Shown: in pieces, positions 18,604 to 27,944 of the stretch
How positions within the stretch are numbered: position 1 is the stretch's first letter
How the letters are laid out: each line of letters starts with the position of its first letter
NCBI GenBank assembly: GCA_022841905.1
Contig: JALHQO010000002.1
Location: 124,001 to 188,000, forward strand
Length of the DNA stretch: 64,000 nt
From: Hyphomonadaceae bacterium
Lineage (GTDB): Bacteria > Pseudomonadota > Alphaproteobacteria > Caulobacterales > Aquidulcibacteraceae
Direction of reading: 5' to 3'
The notes under the pieces: model-generated
Databases searched by the model: none
What the model saw: the letters and a program-made list of their open reading frames with translations, nothing else
Told to the model about the DNA's origin: nothing
Made by a program: the position numbers and the translations under genes

Positions 18604-19641
18604 ATGGCCGATCAGGAAATCCCGGCGCTTCTGCGCGTCTTGAACGGCGAGAGGCTCGATCCTCCTCCGATTTGGATCATGCGCCAGGCCGGCCGCTATC
18701 TGCCTGAGTACCGGGAGCTCCGGACCCGAGCGAAGAACTTCCTGGATTTCTGCTACTCCCCTGCCTTGGCGACCGAAGCAGTGATGCAGCCGTTGCGCCG
18801 GTTCCCGCTCGATGCGGCGATCCTGTTTTCCGACATTCTCGTTGTCCCGGACGCATTGGGTCAAAAGGTCTGGTTCGTTGAAGGCGAAGGCCCTCGGCTC
18901 GAGCCACTGATCGGCCAAGAGACGTGGAGCTTCGGCGATTCCGAGAAAGCCATTCAGCGTTTGGCGCCGGTGTACGAAGCGGTCGAACGCATCCGCGCCG
19001 CCATCCCGAAGGACATAGCGCTGATCGGCTTTGCCGGAGCGCCTTGGACGGTTGCGACCTACATGCTGCAGGGCCGCGGTGGCGATAAAGACGATGCGCG
19101 GATGGAGGTCTATCGACGGCCGGAGGACGTCGATGCGTTGCTCGATGTGCTGGTTGAAACGACCGCACAGCATCTCGCGGCGCAAGTTAGAGCAGGCGCG
19201 GACTGTCTGCAGATATTCGAAAGCTGGGCCGAAGGCCTGCCGCCGCTGATTTTTCAGCGTGTTATCGTCGGCCCGACACGCAAACTGTTCGCACGCGTGC
19301 GGGAGCTTGGCGTTACTGTGCCGATCATAGGCTTTCCGCGCGGCGCGGGCTCGGGGATCGGCGCTTACGCGCATGAGACGGGCGTGAACGCGCTTGGCGT
19401 GGACACGCAGACGTCCGCGATGGAAGTGATCGAAGCCGCACCCGAGGGCATGGCCCTGCAAGGCAATCTCGATCCCCTCACCCTCATTGTGGGCGGCGCT
19501 GCTTTGGAAAAGGCCGCGCGTGATGTGTTGAACGATTTCCGTTTCGTGCCGCACATCTTCAATCTTGGCCACGGCATCACGCCGCAAGCGACGCCGGAAA
19601 ACGTCGAGCGCCTCGTGAAGATCGTGAAGGGTCAAGTATGA
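18604..19641 (+). CDS. hemE: Uroporphyrinogen decarboxylase
   Basis: Decarboxylates four acetate side chains of uroporphyrinogen III in heme synthesis. 345 residues. N-terminal signature IWIMRQAGRYLPEYRE (with catalytic Arg residues), AAILFSDILVVPDALG (catalytic Asp), GFAGAPWTVATYML, and GNLDPLTL near the C-terminus. The ribosome binding site is GAGGACGGA. First gene right of the probable origin; hemH overlaps its end by 4 bases. Confidence 0.97.
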   Translation: MADQEIPALLRVLNGERLDPPPIWIMRQAGRYLPEYRELRTRAKNFLDFCYSPALATEAVMQPLRRFPLDAAILFSDILVVPDALGQKVWFVEGEGPRLEPLIGQETWSFGDSEKAIQRLAPVYEAVERIRAAIPKDIALIGFAGAPWTVATYMLQGRGGDKDDARMEVYRRPEDVDALLDVLVETTAQHLAAQVRAGADCLQIFESWAEGLPPLIFQRVIVGPTRKLFARVRELGVTVPIIGFPRGAGSGIGAYAHETGVNALGVDTQTSAMEVIEAAPEGMALQGNLDPLTLIVGGAALEKAARDVLNDFRFVPHIFNLGHGITPQATPENVERLVKIVKGQV

Positions 19642-20726
19642 GCGCTATGGCGCTTGAAACCGAAACGGAAGACGGGCCGGGCTTGCGCATTATGACAGCG
19701 CGGCGCGTGGCCATCATTCTATTCAATCTTGGCGGACCCGATACGCAAGAGGCGGTGCGGCCGTTTCTATTCAATCTGTTCAATGACAAAGCCATTATCG
19801 GCGCGCCGCAGCCAGTGCGGTTTTTGCTCGCGCAGTTGATTTCGCGTTCGCGGGAAAAGCTGGCGAAAGCCAATTACGCGCTCATGGGCGGCGGTTCGCC
19901 TATTCTGCCGGAAACCGTGAAACAGGCGGATGCACTGGATGCCGAGATCGCCAAGCGCGTCTCGAATGTCACCTTCAAATGCTTTCCGGCGATGCGCTAT
20001 TGGAAGCCATTCGTGAAAGACGCGGCAAAAGCTGCGCGCGCCTGGGGCGCCACCGACGCCATTCTGCTGCCGCTCTATCCGCAGTTTTCAACGACGACGA
20101 CGGCGTCATCATTGAGCGAGTGGAAGCGTCATAGCGACCTGCCCTGCTCCACCATGTGTTGCTATCCCGCCGGGGCCGCGTTCGCTCAAGTGCATGCGGA
20201 CGCAATCCTTGAAGCTTGGCGGCAAGCTGGTTCGCCAGCCAAACCACGGGTTCTGTTTTCCGCGCACGGCTTGCCGCAGCGTGTGATCGATAGCGGCGAT
20301 CCCTACCAATGGCAGGTCGAGCAAAGCGTCGCCGCTGTGCGCCGCTTGTTGCCGGCGGATTGGGAAATCCGCATCTGCTATCAATCGCGCGTCGGGCCGC
20401 TGAAATGGATAGGGCCCTCCACCGAGGAAGAAATCGAGGCGGCCGGACACGATAAAGCGGGTGTCATCATCTCCCCGATCGCGTTTGTGTCCGAGCACGT
20501 CGAAACGCTGGTCGAGCTCGATATTGAGTACGCGCAACTTGCGCGCAGCTTGGCTCTGCCATTTTATGTGCGCGCGCCGGCGCCGGGGGCCGCCCCGCGT
20601 TTCATTGACGCGCTGGCCGAACAGGTCGAGCGGGCGTTGTCGGCGCCGGGTAAGGTGCAGGCGGAGAATGGGGGGCGTATCTGCCCCGCCCAATTTGGGC
20701 TCTGCGCACAAGGGAGCGGGCGCTGA
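19638..20726 (+). CDS. hemH: Ferrochelatase
   Basis: Inserts Fe2+ into protoporphyrin IX. 362 residues by this start. Family motifs: ILFNLGGPDTQEAVRPFLFN, MGGGSPILPET, LLPLYPQFSTTT, the catalytic His in LFSAHGLPQR and the Glu of SEHVETLVELD. An internal Met at 19692 (MTARRVAIILFN) gives a more typical N-terminus and may be the real start; the listed ATG overlaps hemE's stop. It overlaps hemJ by one base, giving a compact hemE-hemH-hemJ unit. Confidence 0.95.
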   Translation: MSAMALETETEDGPGLRIMTARRVAIILFNLGGPDTQEAVRPFLFNLFNDKAIIGAPQPVRFLLAQLISRSREKLAKANYALMGGGSPILPETVKQADALDAEIAKRVSNVTFKCFPAMRYWKPFVKDAAKAARAWGATDAILLPLYPQFSTTTTASSLSEWKRHSDLPCSTMCCYPAGAAFAQVHADAILEAWRQAGSPAKPRVLFSAHGLPQRVIDSGDPYQWQVEQSVAAVRRLLPADWEIRICYQSRVGPLKWIGPSTEEEIEAAGHDKAGVIISPIAFVSEHVETLVELDIEYAQLARSLALPFYVRAPAPGAAPRFIDALAEQVERALSAPGKVQAENGGRICPAQFGLCAQGSGR

Positions 20727-21196
20727 TGGATCACGTGATCGGCTACGACCTCGCCCGAGGTTTGCACATCATCGCGGTGATCGCCTGGATCGCGGGCTTG
20801 CTCATGCTGCCGCGCTTTTACGCCTACATCACCGTCAGCCAGCCTGGCGGCGAACTCGAAACCGCGATGCTCAAGGCGGCGCGCAGCCTGCGGATGATCA
20901 TCCTGACGCCCAGCTTGATCGTCGCCTGGGCGTTCGGCATTTTCCTGTTCGGGACCTACCTCACAGGCGACTGGACCCGGCCCCCCGGCGATACCCTCGC
21001 CGCCGTGCCGCACTGGTTCTGGCTCAAGTTTCTGCTGATCCTGGGCTTGAGCGGCTACCATGGCTACCTATCTGCAGAGGGTCGGCGCATCGCCAAAGGT
21101 GAACGTCGGCGCTCCGAGAAGTTCTGGCGGCTGATGGGAGAAATCCCGTTTGTTGTCGCCATCGCCGCCGTGCTGCTGGCGACACTGGAACCCTAA
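20726..21196 (+). CDS. hemJ: Protoporphyrinogen oxidase HemJ
   Basis: 156-residue membrane protein of the HemJ family, which oxidises protoporphyrinogen IX to protoporphyrin IX. Four hydrophobic segments are visible (about 8-28, 50-75, 90-110, 135-153). The conserved His is in LARGLHIIAVIAWIAGLL, and MLPRFYAY, WFWLKFLLILGLSGYHGYL and the tail EIPFVVAIAAVLLATLEP follow. It starts on the last base of hemH. Downstream lies a 203-base leader before rho. Confidence 0.93.
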   Translation: MDHVIGYDLARGLHIIAVIAWIAGLLMLPRFYAYITVSQPGGELETAMLKAARSLRMIILTPSLIVAWAFGIFLFGTYLTGDWTRPPGDTLAAVPHWFWLKFLLILGLSGYHGYLSAEGRRIAKGERRRSEKFWRLMGEIPFVVAIAAVLLATLEP

Positions 21197-21399
21197 TCTC
21201 AAGCCTGGCCGGTAACCTCGGCTTGACGCTTTAGGCCCATTGTGGTGTGCATGAGCTTGCGTGCTTCGGCACGCGTGCGACGGCGGCGCTGCTCAATTCT
21301 CCTTATCCGCCGGAACCTCTTCCCATCGACGGCCCTGCCCGCGCGTTCACGCGCGAGGCCCGTCTCAAAATCTGAAATTCCCCGAGACACGAAATTCCC

Positions 21400-22692
21400 A
21401 TGACTGAAGTACAAGCACTAGACGGGCTCACCTCGCTCACGTTGCAGGAGCTCAAACGTAAGACCCCGGCAGAAATCCTCGCTCTCGCGGAATCGCTTGA
21501 GATCGAGGGCGCCAACACGCTCCGCACCCAGGACATGCTGTTCTCGATACTGAAGTCTGTCGCTGAGCGCGGCGTCGAGATCGGCGGCGCGGGTGTCTGC
21601 GAAATTCTATCCGACGGCTTTGGCTTTCTGCGCTCGCCGCAATCGAGCTATCTGCCGGGCCCGGACGACATCTACATCTCGCCGCAACAGATCCGGAAAT
21701 TCGGCCTGCGCACTGGCGATACGGTCGAAGGCCAGATCAAAGCGCCGAAGGATGGCGAACGCTATTTCGCCCTGACCAAGGTAAACTCGGTCAATTTCGA
21801 AGACCCGGACAAAGTCCGCCACAAGGTCCACTTCGATAATCTGACGCCGCTCTATCCGACCGAGCGGCTGAAGATGGAGCTCGACGATCCGACCATCAAA
21901 GACAAAACCGGCCGCATCATCGATATCGTAGCGCCGATCGGCAAAGGCCAGCGCTCGCTCATCGTCGCGCAGCCGCGGACGGGTAAAACCGTCATCCTGC
22001 AAAACATCGCCAAGGCGATCGAAGCCAACCACCCGGAAGTGTTCTTGATCGTTCTCTTGATCGATGAACGCCCGGAAGAAGTCACCGACATGCGCCGCAC
22101 GGTGAAAGGCGAGGTGATCTCCTCAACCTTCGACGAACCGGCTACGCGCCACGTCGCTGTCGCGGAAATGGTGATCGAGAAGGCCAAGCGCCTGGCTGAG
22201 CACGGCAAGGATGTAGTCATCCTGCTCGACTCCGTCACCCGTCTCGGCCGCGCCTACAACACCGTCGTGCCCTCTTCCGGCAAGGTGCTGACCGGCGGCG
22301 TCGACGCCAATGCGCTGCAGCGCCCGAAGCGCTTCTTCGGCGCGGCGCGCAATCTCGAAGAAGGCGGCTCGCTCACCATCATCGCGACGGCGCTGATCGA
22401 CACCGGCTCGCGCATGGACGAAGTCATCTTCGAAGAGTTCAAGGGCACCGGTAACAGCGAACTTCAGCTCGACCGCAAGGTCGCCGACCGCCGCATCTTC
22501 CCGGCCATCGACGTGCTGAAGTCCGGCACCCGGAAAGACGATCTCATCACGCCGAAAGAGCATCTGCAGAAGATGTACGTGCTCCGCCGCATCCTCTCGC
22601 CGATGGGCACGCAAGACGCGATTGAGTTCCTGCTCGACAAGCTCAAAGGCTCGAAGAACAACGACGACTTCTTCCAGAGCATGAATACGTAA
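21400..22692 (+). CDS. rho: Transcription termination factor Rho
   Basis: 430 residues. Hexameric RNA-dependent ATPase that ends transcription of untranslated RNA. An N-terminal helical domain ([18 protein letters not shown]), a cold-shock-like RNA-binding domain ([35 protein letters not shown]), then a RecA-type motor with P-loop [21 protein letters not shown], Walker [17 protein letters not shown] and the Q-loop GGVDANAL. The leader 21197-21399 has a GCGCGTTCACGCGC hairpin near 21341; autoregulation by attenuation is typical of rho but not shown here. Confidence 0.98.
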   Translation: MTEVQALDGLTSLTLQELKRKTPAEILALAESLEIEGANTLRTQDMLFSILKSVAERGVEIGGAGVCEILSDGFGFLRSPQSSYLPGPDDIYISPQQIRKFGLRTGDTVEGQIKAPKDGERYFALTKVNSVNFEDPDKVRHKVHFDNLTPLYPTERLKMELDDPTIKDKTGRIIDIVAPIGKGQRSLIVAQPRTGKTVILQNIAKAIEANHPEVFLIVLLIDERPEEVTDMRRTVKGEVISSTFDEPATRHVAVAEMVIEKAKRLAEHGKDVVILLDSVTRLGRAYNTVVPSSGKVLTGGVDANALQRPKRFFGAARNLEEGGSLTIIATALIDTGSRMDEVIFEEFKGTGNSELQLDRKVADRRIFPAIDVLKSGTRKDDLITPKEHLQKMYVLRRILSPMGTQDAIEFLLDKLKGSKNNDDFFQSMNT

Positions 22693-22717
22693 CCTCACCC
22701 GCGAGCGGTGATCGAAG

Positions 22718-22751
22718 GAGGCGCGGCGCAAGTCGCGCCTCTTTTGCGTTT
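22718..22751 (+). terminator. Rho-independent terminator after rho
   Basis: Perfect 8-bp stem GAGGCGCG/CGCGCCTC (22718-22725 with 22734-22741) with an 8-base loop, followed by TTTTGCGTTT. It lies 26 bases after the rho stop and 42 bases before the glutathione transferase start. Confidence 0.85.
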
Positions 22752-22792
22752 GAGGCTCGGGTGCTAAGCGTCGCTCAAACGGAGGGACGCTC

Positions 22793-23398
22793 ATGCTCAA
22801 AATCTATCACTCCCAAGGCGCGCGTTCGTTGCGCGTGTTGTGGCTGTGCGAGGAAATGGGCGTGCCGTACGAGACGGCGGAGGCCTCCTTCTTCAAACCG
22901 AGCGACGAGTTCAAAACCGTGAACCCGCTGCGCACTGTGCCAGCAATGCAGGACGGCGATGTCAGCATGATCGAATCCGTCGCCATGATGATCTACATCA
23001 TAGCTAAGCACGGCCCCACCGATCTCGAAGTGAAGCCGAGCGAGCCGGGCTACGCCGACTATCTGCAATATCTGATGTTCGGCGAAGCGGGGCTCGCCGT
23101 CTATGGTAATCCCCTCGTCGCCACCCGCTTCCTAGCGCCCGCTGAGCAAAAGGAAAACTACACCGCGGGCTATCTCAAAAGCGCGATCCTGAAGCGGCTC
23201 GAATTCGTAGGCCAACGCCTCAATGGCAAACCCTACGTCGCCGCCGATCGCTTCACCGCCGCCGACATCTCGGTCGCCTACATCGCCACCGGCGCAAAGT
23301 TCGCGGGCATCGAAGATGAGATCCCGGCGCCAGTGAAGAGCTACATCGAAAACCTCTGGCAGCGCCCTGCGTATCAGCGCGCCGCGGCGGTGAAGTAG
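22793..23398 (+). CDS. Glutathione S-transferase family protein
   Basis: 201 residues. N-terminal thioredoxin-like domain (residues 1-80; MLKIYHSQGARSLRVLWLCEE, NPLRTVPAMQDGD with the cis-Pro, ESVAMMIYI with the glutathione-binding Glu-Ser) and an all-helical C-terminal domain (about 90-200; YVAADRFTAADISVAYI with the N-capping box). Substrate unknown. The ribosome binding site is GGAGGG. Its stop abuts the convergent oxidoreductase stop with no spacer. Confidence 0.93.
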   Translation: MLKIYHSQGARSLRVLWLCEEMGVPYETAEASFFKPSDEFKTVNPLRTVPAMQDGDVSMIESVAMMIYIIAKHGPTDLEVKPSEPGYADYLQYLMFGEAGLAVYGNPLVATRFLAPAEQKENYTAGYLKSAILKRLEFVGQRLNGKPYVAADRFTAADISVAYIATGAKFAGIEDEIPAPVKSYIENLWQRPAYQRAAAVK

Positions 23399-24364
23399 TT
23401 ACGGCGCAAGCACCAAGCTGCCGGTCGTCTTGCGCGCTTCCAGATCGCGATGCGCCTGCGCGGCGTCGGCCAAAGGGTAGCGCGCTGGCGGCGCGATCTT
23501 CACGGCTCGCTGCGCGGTGACGTCGAACAAATCCGCGGCAGTTTCGTCGAGTTGTTCGACCGTTGCGATGTAATCGAACAAGGTCGGGCGCGTCAGGAAG
23601 AGCGAGCCGCGTTGCGCCAAGGCGGATGGTGCAATGGCCGCCGGCGGGCCCGATGCATTGCCGAACGACACCATCATCCCAAGCGGTCGCAAGCTATCGA
23701 GCGACGCATCGAATGTATCTTTGCCGACGCTATCGTACACAACGTGCGCGCCGCCGCTGATTTCACGCACGCGCTTGGCGATGTCGTCGCGCCCATTGAT
23801 GATCGTGTGATCGGCGCCGAGTTCTTTCGCGAGCGCCGCTTTTGCATCGCTGCCGACGACGGCGATAACAGTTGCGCCAAGATGTTTGGCCCATTGCACA
23901 GCAATCTGACCAACGCCGCCGGCGGCTGCGTGGATGACAACGACATGGCCGCGTTCCACGCGAAACGTCTTACGCAAAAGAAAACGCGCGGTCATGCCTT
24001 TGAGCAAGGACGCGGCTGCGATATCGAATGAGATCGCAGCAGGCAACGCCACCGCTTGCGCTTCGTTGACGACATAAGTTTCCGCGTACGCGCCAATTGG
24101 CCCGCTCGCATACGCGATGCGATCGCCCTGCTTGAAGCGCGTTACGTTCGCGCCAACTGCCTCAACAACGCCAGCCGCCTCGAGCCCTAATCCGCTTGGC
24201 AGCGGCGTCTTGTACAAGCCGGTGCGGTGATAGACGTCGATGAAGTTCACACCGATCGCACGATGGCGCACGCGCACTTGCCCGGGCCCCACCTCTGGCG
24301 TTGGCGTCTCTGACAGCGCCATGACTTCCGGCCCGCCATTTCTCTCGATGCGTATCGCTTTCAT
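23399..24364 (-). CDS. qor: NADPH:quinone oxidoreductase, zinc-free MDR family
   Basis: 321 residues. Medium-chain dehydrogenase/reductase of the quinone oxidoreductase (Qor) type, reducing quinones or enals with NADPH. GroES-like domain with GVNFIDVYHRTGLY and GLEAAGVVEAVG; nucleotide-binding fold with HAAAGGVGQIAVQWAKHLGA. No structural-zinc Cys cluster. The start at 24364 (MKAIRIERNGGPEVM) matches the family; it is 17 bases after the upstream GDPD gene, with which it probably forms an operon. Confidence 0.92.
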   Translation of the reverse strand: MKAIRIERNGGPEVMALSETPTPEVGPGQVRVRHRAIGVNFIDVYHRTGLYKTPLPSGLGLEAAGVVEAVGANVTRFKQGDRIAYASGPIGAYAETYVVNEAQAVALPAAISFDIAAASLLKGMTARFLLRKTFRVERGHVVVIHAAAGGVGQIAVQWAKHLGATVIAVVGSDAKAALAKELGADHTIINGRDDIAKRVREISGGAHVVYDSVGKDTFDASLDSLRPLGMMVSFGNASGPPAAIAPSALAQRGSLFLTRPTLFDYIATVEQLDETAADLFDVTAQRAVKIAPPARYPLADAAQAHRDLEARKTTGSLVLAP

Positions 24365-24381
24365 CGCCGATCCTTCCGTGA

Positions 24382-25293
24382 TCACCGCACCGCGCATTGG
24401 CCCGCCGCGAAGCCCGCTTCGCCATCGGCTGCGTCGAGATCGCGATAAGCCTCGCGCACGTCGTCCACCGCCACGATCTGCACGCCAATGCGCGGCGCGT
24501 TGGAAAAATCGCGGCCCTCACCGAACATGCCCGCGCGTGTCTCCACGCCCCGTTCCGCCAGCGCGCGCACCAAGCTCGCGTCCGGCGTGTTCGTGCCAAC
24601 CCAAGCGACGATGCGCGTGAGATCGACGCCGCGACGCTCCAGCGTGTCGAGTTCGCGAACGCTTGAGATGGTCGTGTAGATCATCGCTTGCGGCGCAAGC
24701 TGGGCCAGGCGCGTCGCGCCATCGATGCTGTAGGTGATGAACACCACCCGGCCCATCGCGCCGGCGAGCTCGACCTCCGAGATCACGTCTTCGTAGCGAA
24801 CGCCGCGCTTGATATCGAGCTCGAGCACCGTGCGTCCGTCCGCCCAATCGAGCGCCTCGCGCAAGGTCGGCACGCGCGCATCGACGCGGCGGCCGTCATC
24901 GTCTTCCAGCGAAAACGCCAGCAACTGCGCCATGTCGAGTTCAGCGACGGCGCCACTGCCCGTCGTCGTGCGCTCGACGCGATCGTCATGCATCAACACC
25001 AGCACGCCATCCGCCGTGCGCGCGATGTCGACTTCGAGAAACGAGCCGAGCGCTTGGCGCAGCGTGTTCTCGAACGTCGGGATCGCATTCTCCGCAAAGC
25101 CTGGCGCCGGTCCGCCGCGATGTGCCGAGACCGCGGTGAAGTCGCCGCCGCGCAAGCAATCGAAATAGCCGGCGAGGTTCGACGGCGCGGATACGGCTTG
25201 TTCGCCGCTGTTGCCTGCATCGAGATTGGCCCCGTCCGGCGTTGGCCCGCAGCTCGCGAGCGCTAGCACTGCGGCGATCAGAGCGCGCTTCAT
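24382..25293 (-). CDS. Glycerophosphodiester phosphodiesterase family lipoprotein
   Basis: 303 residues. A lipoprotein signal (LAALASC-like, Cys at about residue 15) is followed by a GDPD TIM barrel: SAHRGG with the catalytic His, ENAIPTFENTL, LEVDIARTADGVLVLMHDD, LELDIKRG, and a shortened C-terminal part with IVAVDDV. It would cleave glycerophosphodiesters to glycerol-3-phosphate in the periplasm. It overlaps the upstream dienelactone hydrolase-like gene by 4 bases (ATGA). Confidence 0.9.
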   Translation of the reverse strand: MKRALIAAVLALASCGPTPDGANLDAGNSGEQAVSAPSNLAGYFDCLRGGDFTAVSAHRGGPAPGFAENAIPTFENTLRQALGSFLEVDIARTADGVLVLMHDDRVERTTTGSGAVAELDMAQLLAFSLEDDDGRRVDARVPTLREALDWADGRTVLELDIKRGVRYEDVISEVELAGAMGRVVFITYSIDGATRLAQLAPQAMIYTTISSVRELDTLERRGVDLTRIVAWVGTNTPDASLVRALAERGVETRAGMFGEGRDFSNAPRIGVQIVAVDDVREAYRDLDAADGEAGFAAGQCAVR

Positions 25294-25979
25294 GCCAGGT
25301 GCTGGCCGAAGAACGCGACCGTGCGGCCATCAGCAAGCGCCGTCGCGTCCGCATCGTAGTGCTTGCCGCCTTCGCGCGTGAAGGCGTGATCTTGCTCGGC
25401 GTATTCGTGCACGGTGACGAGCGGGTTGCTCGATAGCGTTTCGCGGATCGTGTTCAGCGCCTCGACCGGGATGAAGCTGTCTTTCATCGGGTTGTGCAGC
25501 ATGAGCGGCTTCTTGATGCCGCCAGCTTCGCCGAGCGCCGTGTGGATGCCGCCGCCATGATACGCGACCGTCGCGTCGCTGTCGGTCCGGCACGCCGCCA
25601 GGAACGCGATGTAGCCGCCCATGCAGTAGCCCATGACGCCTGCTTTACTGACCCCCTGGCTGCGCGCCCACTGAAGCGTCGCCTGCACGTCAGTGACGCT
25701 GGCGTTCTTGTCGAGCGTATTCATGTAGCCGAACGCCTCCTGCCACTCGGCGTCGGACTGATCGGTCAGATCGATGCCCGGTTTGATGCGCCAGAAGAGA
25801 TCGGGCGCTACCGCCAGGAAGCCCTCGCGCGCCAGCCAGTCCGCTTTGCCGCGCATCACCGCGTTGACGCCAAAAATCTCCTGCACGACCACGACGGCGC
25901 CTTTCGGCGTCCCGCTCGGCCGCGCCACATAGGCTTTGAACGCGCCGTCCGGTCCGGCAATTTCCGCCCATTCACCCAT
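25290..25979 (-). CDS. Dienelactone hydrolase family protein
   Basis: 229 residues. Alpha/beta hydrolase with a Cys nucleophile in GYCMGG, the conserved Glu in VVQEIFGVN and the catalytic His in EQDHAFTREGG. The real substrate may differ from dienelactone; the family includes many broad carboxyl-ester hydrolases. I chose the Met at 25979 (MGEWAEIAG), which has GGAG 6 bases upstream. First gene of a likely three-gene operon with the GDPD lipoprotein and the quinone oxidoreductase. Confidence 0.9.
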   Translation of the reverse strand: MGEWAEIAGPDGAFKAYVARPSGTPKGAVVVVQEIFGVNAVMRGKADWLAREGFLAVAPDLFWRIKPGIDLTDQSDAEWQEAFGYMNTLDKNASVTDVQATLQWARSQGVSKAGVMGYCMGGYIAFLAACRTDSDATVAYHGGGIHTALGEAGGIKKPLMLHNPMKDSFIPVEALNTIRETLSSNPLVTVHEYAEQDHAFTREGGKHYDADATALADGRTVAFFGQHLA

Positions 25980-26060
25980 CACGGTCTCCAATGCCTGTCT
26001 CTGAGAGCTTGGCCGCGTTATAGACGCCCCGAGCTTGCTGACGCGAAGGGATTTGGAGCC

Positions 26061-26312
26061 ATGAAGTTCACGGTCAATGTCGAGTGCTCGCCAGAGGAAG
26101 CCCGCCGCTTCATGGGCCTACCGGATGTCACGCCGATCAATGAGGCGCTCGTCTCCGAGATGGGCAAGCGCATGGAGAAGAACCTCGCTCTGATGAGCGG
26201 CGAGACCATGATGAGCTCGTGGATGAGCGTCGGCACCCAGGCGCAGGACGCGTTCGTGAAGCTGATGACCTCGGGCGCGACTGCGGCCGCCGCTTCACGT
26301 GAAAAACCCTAA
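26061..26312 (+). CDS. DUF6489 family small protein
   Basis: 83 residues, cytoplasmic, function unknown. The sequence begins MKFTVNVECSPEEARRFMGL and continues DVTPINEALVSEMGKRM, a pattern I recognise as a small family confined to alphaproteobacteria (DUF6489). It contains an amphipathic Met-rich middle (LMSGETMMSSWMSVG). A ribosome binding site, TTTGGAGCC, precedes the ATG. It ends 20 bases before mnmE. Confidence 0.8.
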   Translation: MKFTVNVECSPEEARRFMGLPDVTPINEALVSEMGKRMEKNLALMSGETMMSSWMSVGTQAQDAFVKLMTSGATAAAASREKP

Positions 26313-26332
26313 GCGGCCTTAGCGCTTTTCAC

Positions 26333-27658
26333 ATGAAACCGGACACCATCGTGGCGCTGGCCTCCGGCGCGGGTCGCGCCGGCGTCGCCGTGATCCGGCT
26401 GTCCGGCCCCGCCGCGGGCGCGACGCTGCACGCGCTGACAGCGCGGGATTTGCCCAAGCCACGCGCCGCCACGCGCGAAGCCTTCTGCGATCCACACACT
26501 GGCGCTTCGCTCGATGACGGCTTGGCGCTCTGGTTTCCGGGCCCCGCGAGCTTTACCGGCGAAGACGTCGCCGAACTCCACATCCATGGCGGCCCGGCGG
26601 TGATCGCCGCCATCATCGATGCGTGCCTCAGCCAGCCCGGTGTCCGCGTTGCTGAGCCGGGCGAGTATACCCGCCGCGCCTTCGAGAACGGCAAGCTCGA
26701 CCTGGCCGAAGCGGAGGGCCTAGCCGACCTCGTGGACGCCGAGACCGAGGGCCAGCGTCGCCAGGCCCTCCGCCAGCGCCGCGGCGCTCTAAGCGCGGTC
26801 TATGAGGGCTGGCGCAGCCGTCTGATCGAGGCGGCGGCCTTGATCGAAGCCGAGATCGATTTTCCGGATGAAGACCTGCCTGGCGCCTTGGCGCAGCGCG
26901 CCGGCCCGATCCTACAAGCGCTGGCCGCTGACATGGGTCAGCACCTCGACGACGCCCACCGCGGTGAGCGCATCCGCGACGGCTACCGCATCGCCATCAT
27001 CGGCCCACCGAACGCCGGCAAGTCGAGCCTGCTGAATGCGCTGGCCCAGCGCGAAGCGGCGATCGTGAGCGAGATACCCGGCACCACGCGCGACGTGGTC
27101 GAGGTGCGCTTGGTGCTGGCGGGCTATCCTGTCTGGATCGCCGACACGGCGGGGCTGCGTGAGGCGGCGGACGCGATCGAGGCCGAAGGCGTGCGCAGGG
27201 CGTTGGAGCGGGCTGAGGAGGCTGACCTGCGGGTTGGAGTCGTGGAGGCGGGCGGCGATGTACCCGGCGCCGTGAGCGCCATGCTCGGCGCTGCGGACAT
27301 CCTCGTCCGCTCCAAACTCGACCTCCATGGACCGGCGCATGCCGGCGAGACGCCGGCGGTCCATGTTAGCGCGACGACTGGCGAAGGCTTGCGCGATCTG
27401 GAAGCGCTGCTTGCTGAACGCGTCGCTCACGCGCTCGGCCGGGAAGAAGCGCCGGTGCTGACGCGGGCGCGGCATCGGCGCCTGGTTCAGGATGCCCAAT
27501 TGGCGATCGTCGGCGCACAAGCGGCGATCGCCAACGGCCCAGAATACGCGGCCGAAGACGTGCGTCGCGCCGCGACCGCGATCGGGCGTTTGACGGGACG
27601 CATTGATGTCGAAGATTTGCTTGACGAGATATTTTCGAGCTTTTGCATCGGCAAGTGA
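26333..27658 (+). CDS. mnmE: tRNA modification GTPase MnmE
   Basis: With MnmG it installs the 5-carboxymethylaminomethyl group on U34 of tRNAs. 441 residues. N-terminal formyl-THF-binding domain (TIVALASGAGRAGVAVIRLSG), helical domain (GEYTRRAFENGKLDLAEAEG) with an embedded GTPase domain (G1 GPPNAGKSS, G2 IPGTTRDV, G3 DTAG) and the C-terminal tetrapeptide CIGK bearing the essential Cys. The ATG lies inside a parS-like sequence. mnmG follows after 286 bases of repeat-bearing spacer. Confidence 0.97.
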   Translation: MKPDTIVALASGAGRAGVAVIRLSGPAAGATLHALTARDLPKPRAATREAFCDPHTGASLDDGLALWFPGPASFTGEDVAELHIHGGPAVIAAIIDACLSQPGVRVAEPGEYTRRAFENGKLDLAEAEGLADLVDAETEGQRRQALRQRRGALSAVYEGWRSRLIEAAALIEAEIDFPDEDLPGALAQRAGPILQALAADMGQHLDDAHRGERIRDGYRIAIIGPPNAGKSSLLNALAQREAAIVSEIPGTTRDVVEVRLVLAGYPVWIADTAGLREAADAIEAEGVRRALERAEEADLRVGVVEAGGDVPGAVSAMLGAADILVRSKLDLHGPAHAGETPAVHVSATTGEGLRDLEALLAERVAHALGREEAPVLTRARHRRLVQDAQLAIVGAQAAIANGPEYAAEDVRRAATAIGRLTGRIDVEDLLDEIFSSFCIGK

Positions 27659-27687
27659 GACTCGCACGAAAACCGCATGGAATATGC

Positions 27688-27703
27688 AGTTTCACGCGAA
27701 ACT
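27688..27703. promoter_or_regulatory. parS-like ParB-binding site
   Basis: The 16-base sequence AGTTTCACGCGAAACT is a near-perfect palindrome and matches the parS consensus TGTTTCACGTGAAACA at 13 of 16 positions (13 of 14 in the core). It lies between mnmE and mnmG, upstream of parAB. Weaker matches lie at 26291-26306 and 26325-26340 (around the mnmE start), 27723-27738 and 30548-30563. Confidence 0.5.
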
Positions 27704-27753
27704 GATGAACTGAAATTAGCGGGTTGCACGTGAAGCGAAGGCTCACTGCTTCA

Positions 27754-27906
27754 CTCAAACTCACCCATTCCCGGATGCACGAAGCGCAGTCCGGGACCCA
27801 TAAACACGCGTGTTCGAAGGCTGCGCTCTCACGTCTATCAGAACCGGTTATGGGTCCCGGGCTCGATGCTCCGCATCGCCCCGGGAATGGGTGTGAGCGT
27901 GAGCAA
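27754..27906. repeat. Nested palindromic repeat upstream of mnmG
   Basis: Two nested inverted repeats: outer arms CACCCATTCCCGG and CCGGGAATGGGTG, inner arms CCGGGACCCATA (27791-27802) and TATGGGTCCCGG (27849-27860), with a central AACACGCGTGTT palindrome (27804-27815). Such REP-like elements are dispersed in many alphaproteobacteria. No gene is supported in it. Confidence 0.75.
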
Positions 27907-27944
27907 GTGACGCGGCAAACCCGCTCCTATATGAACCCCCACAC

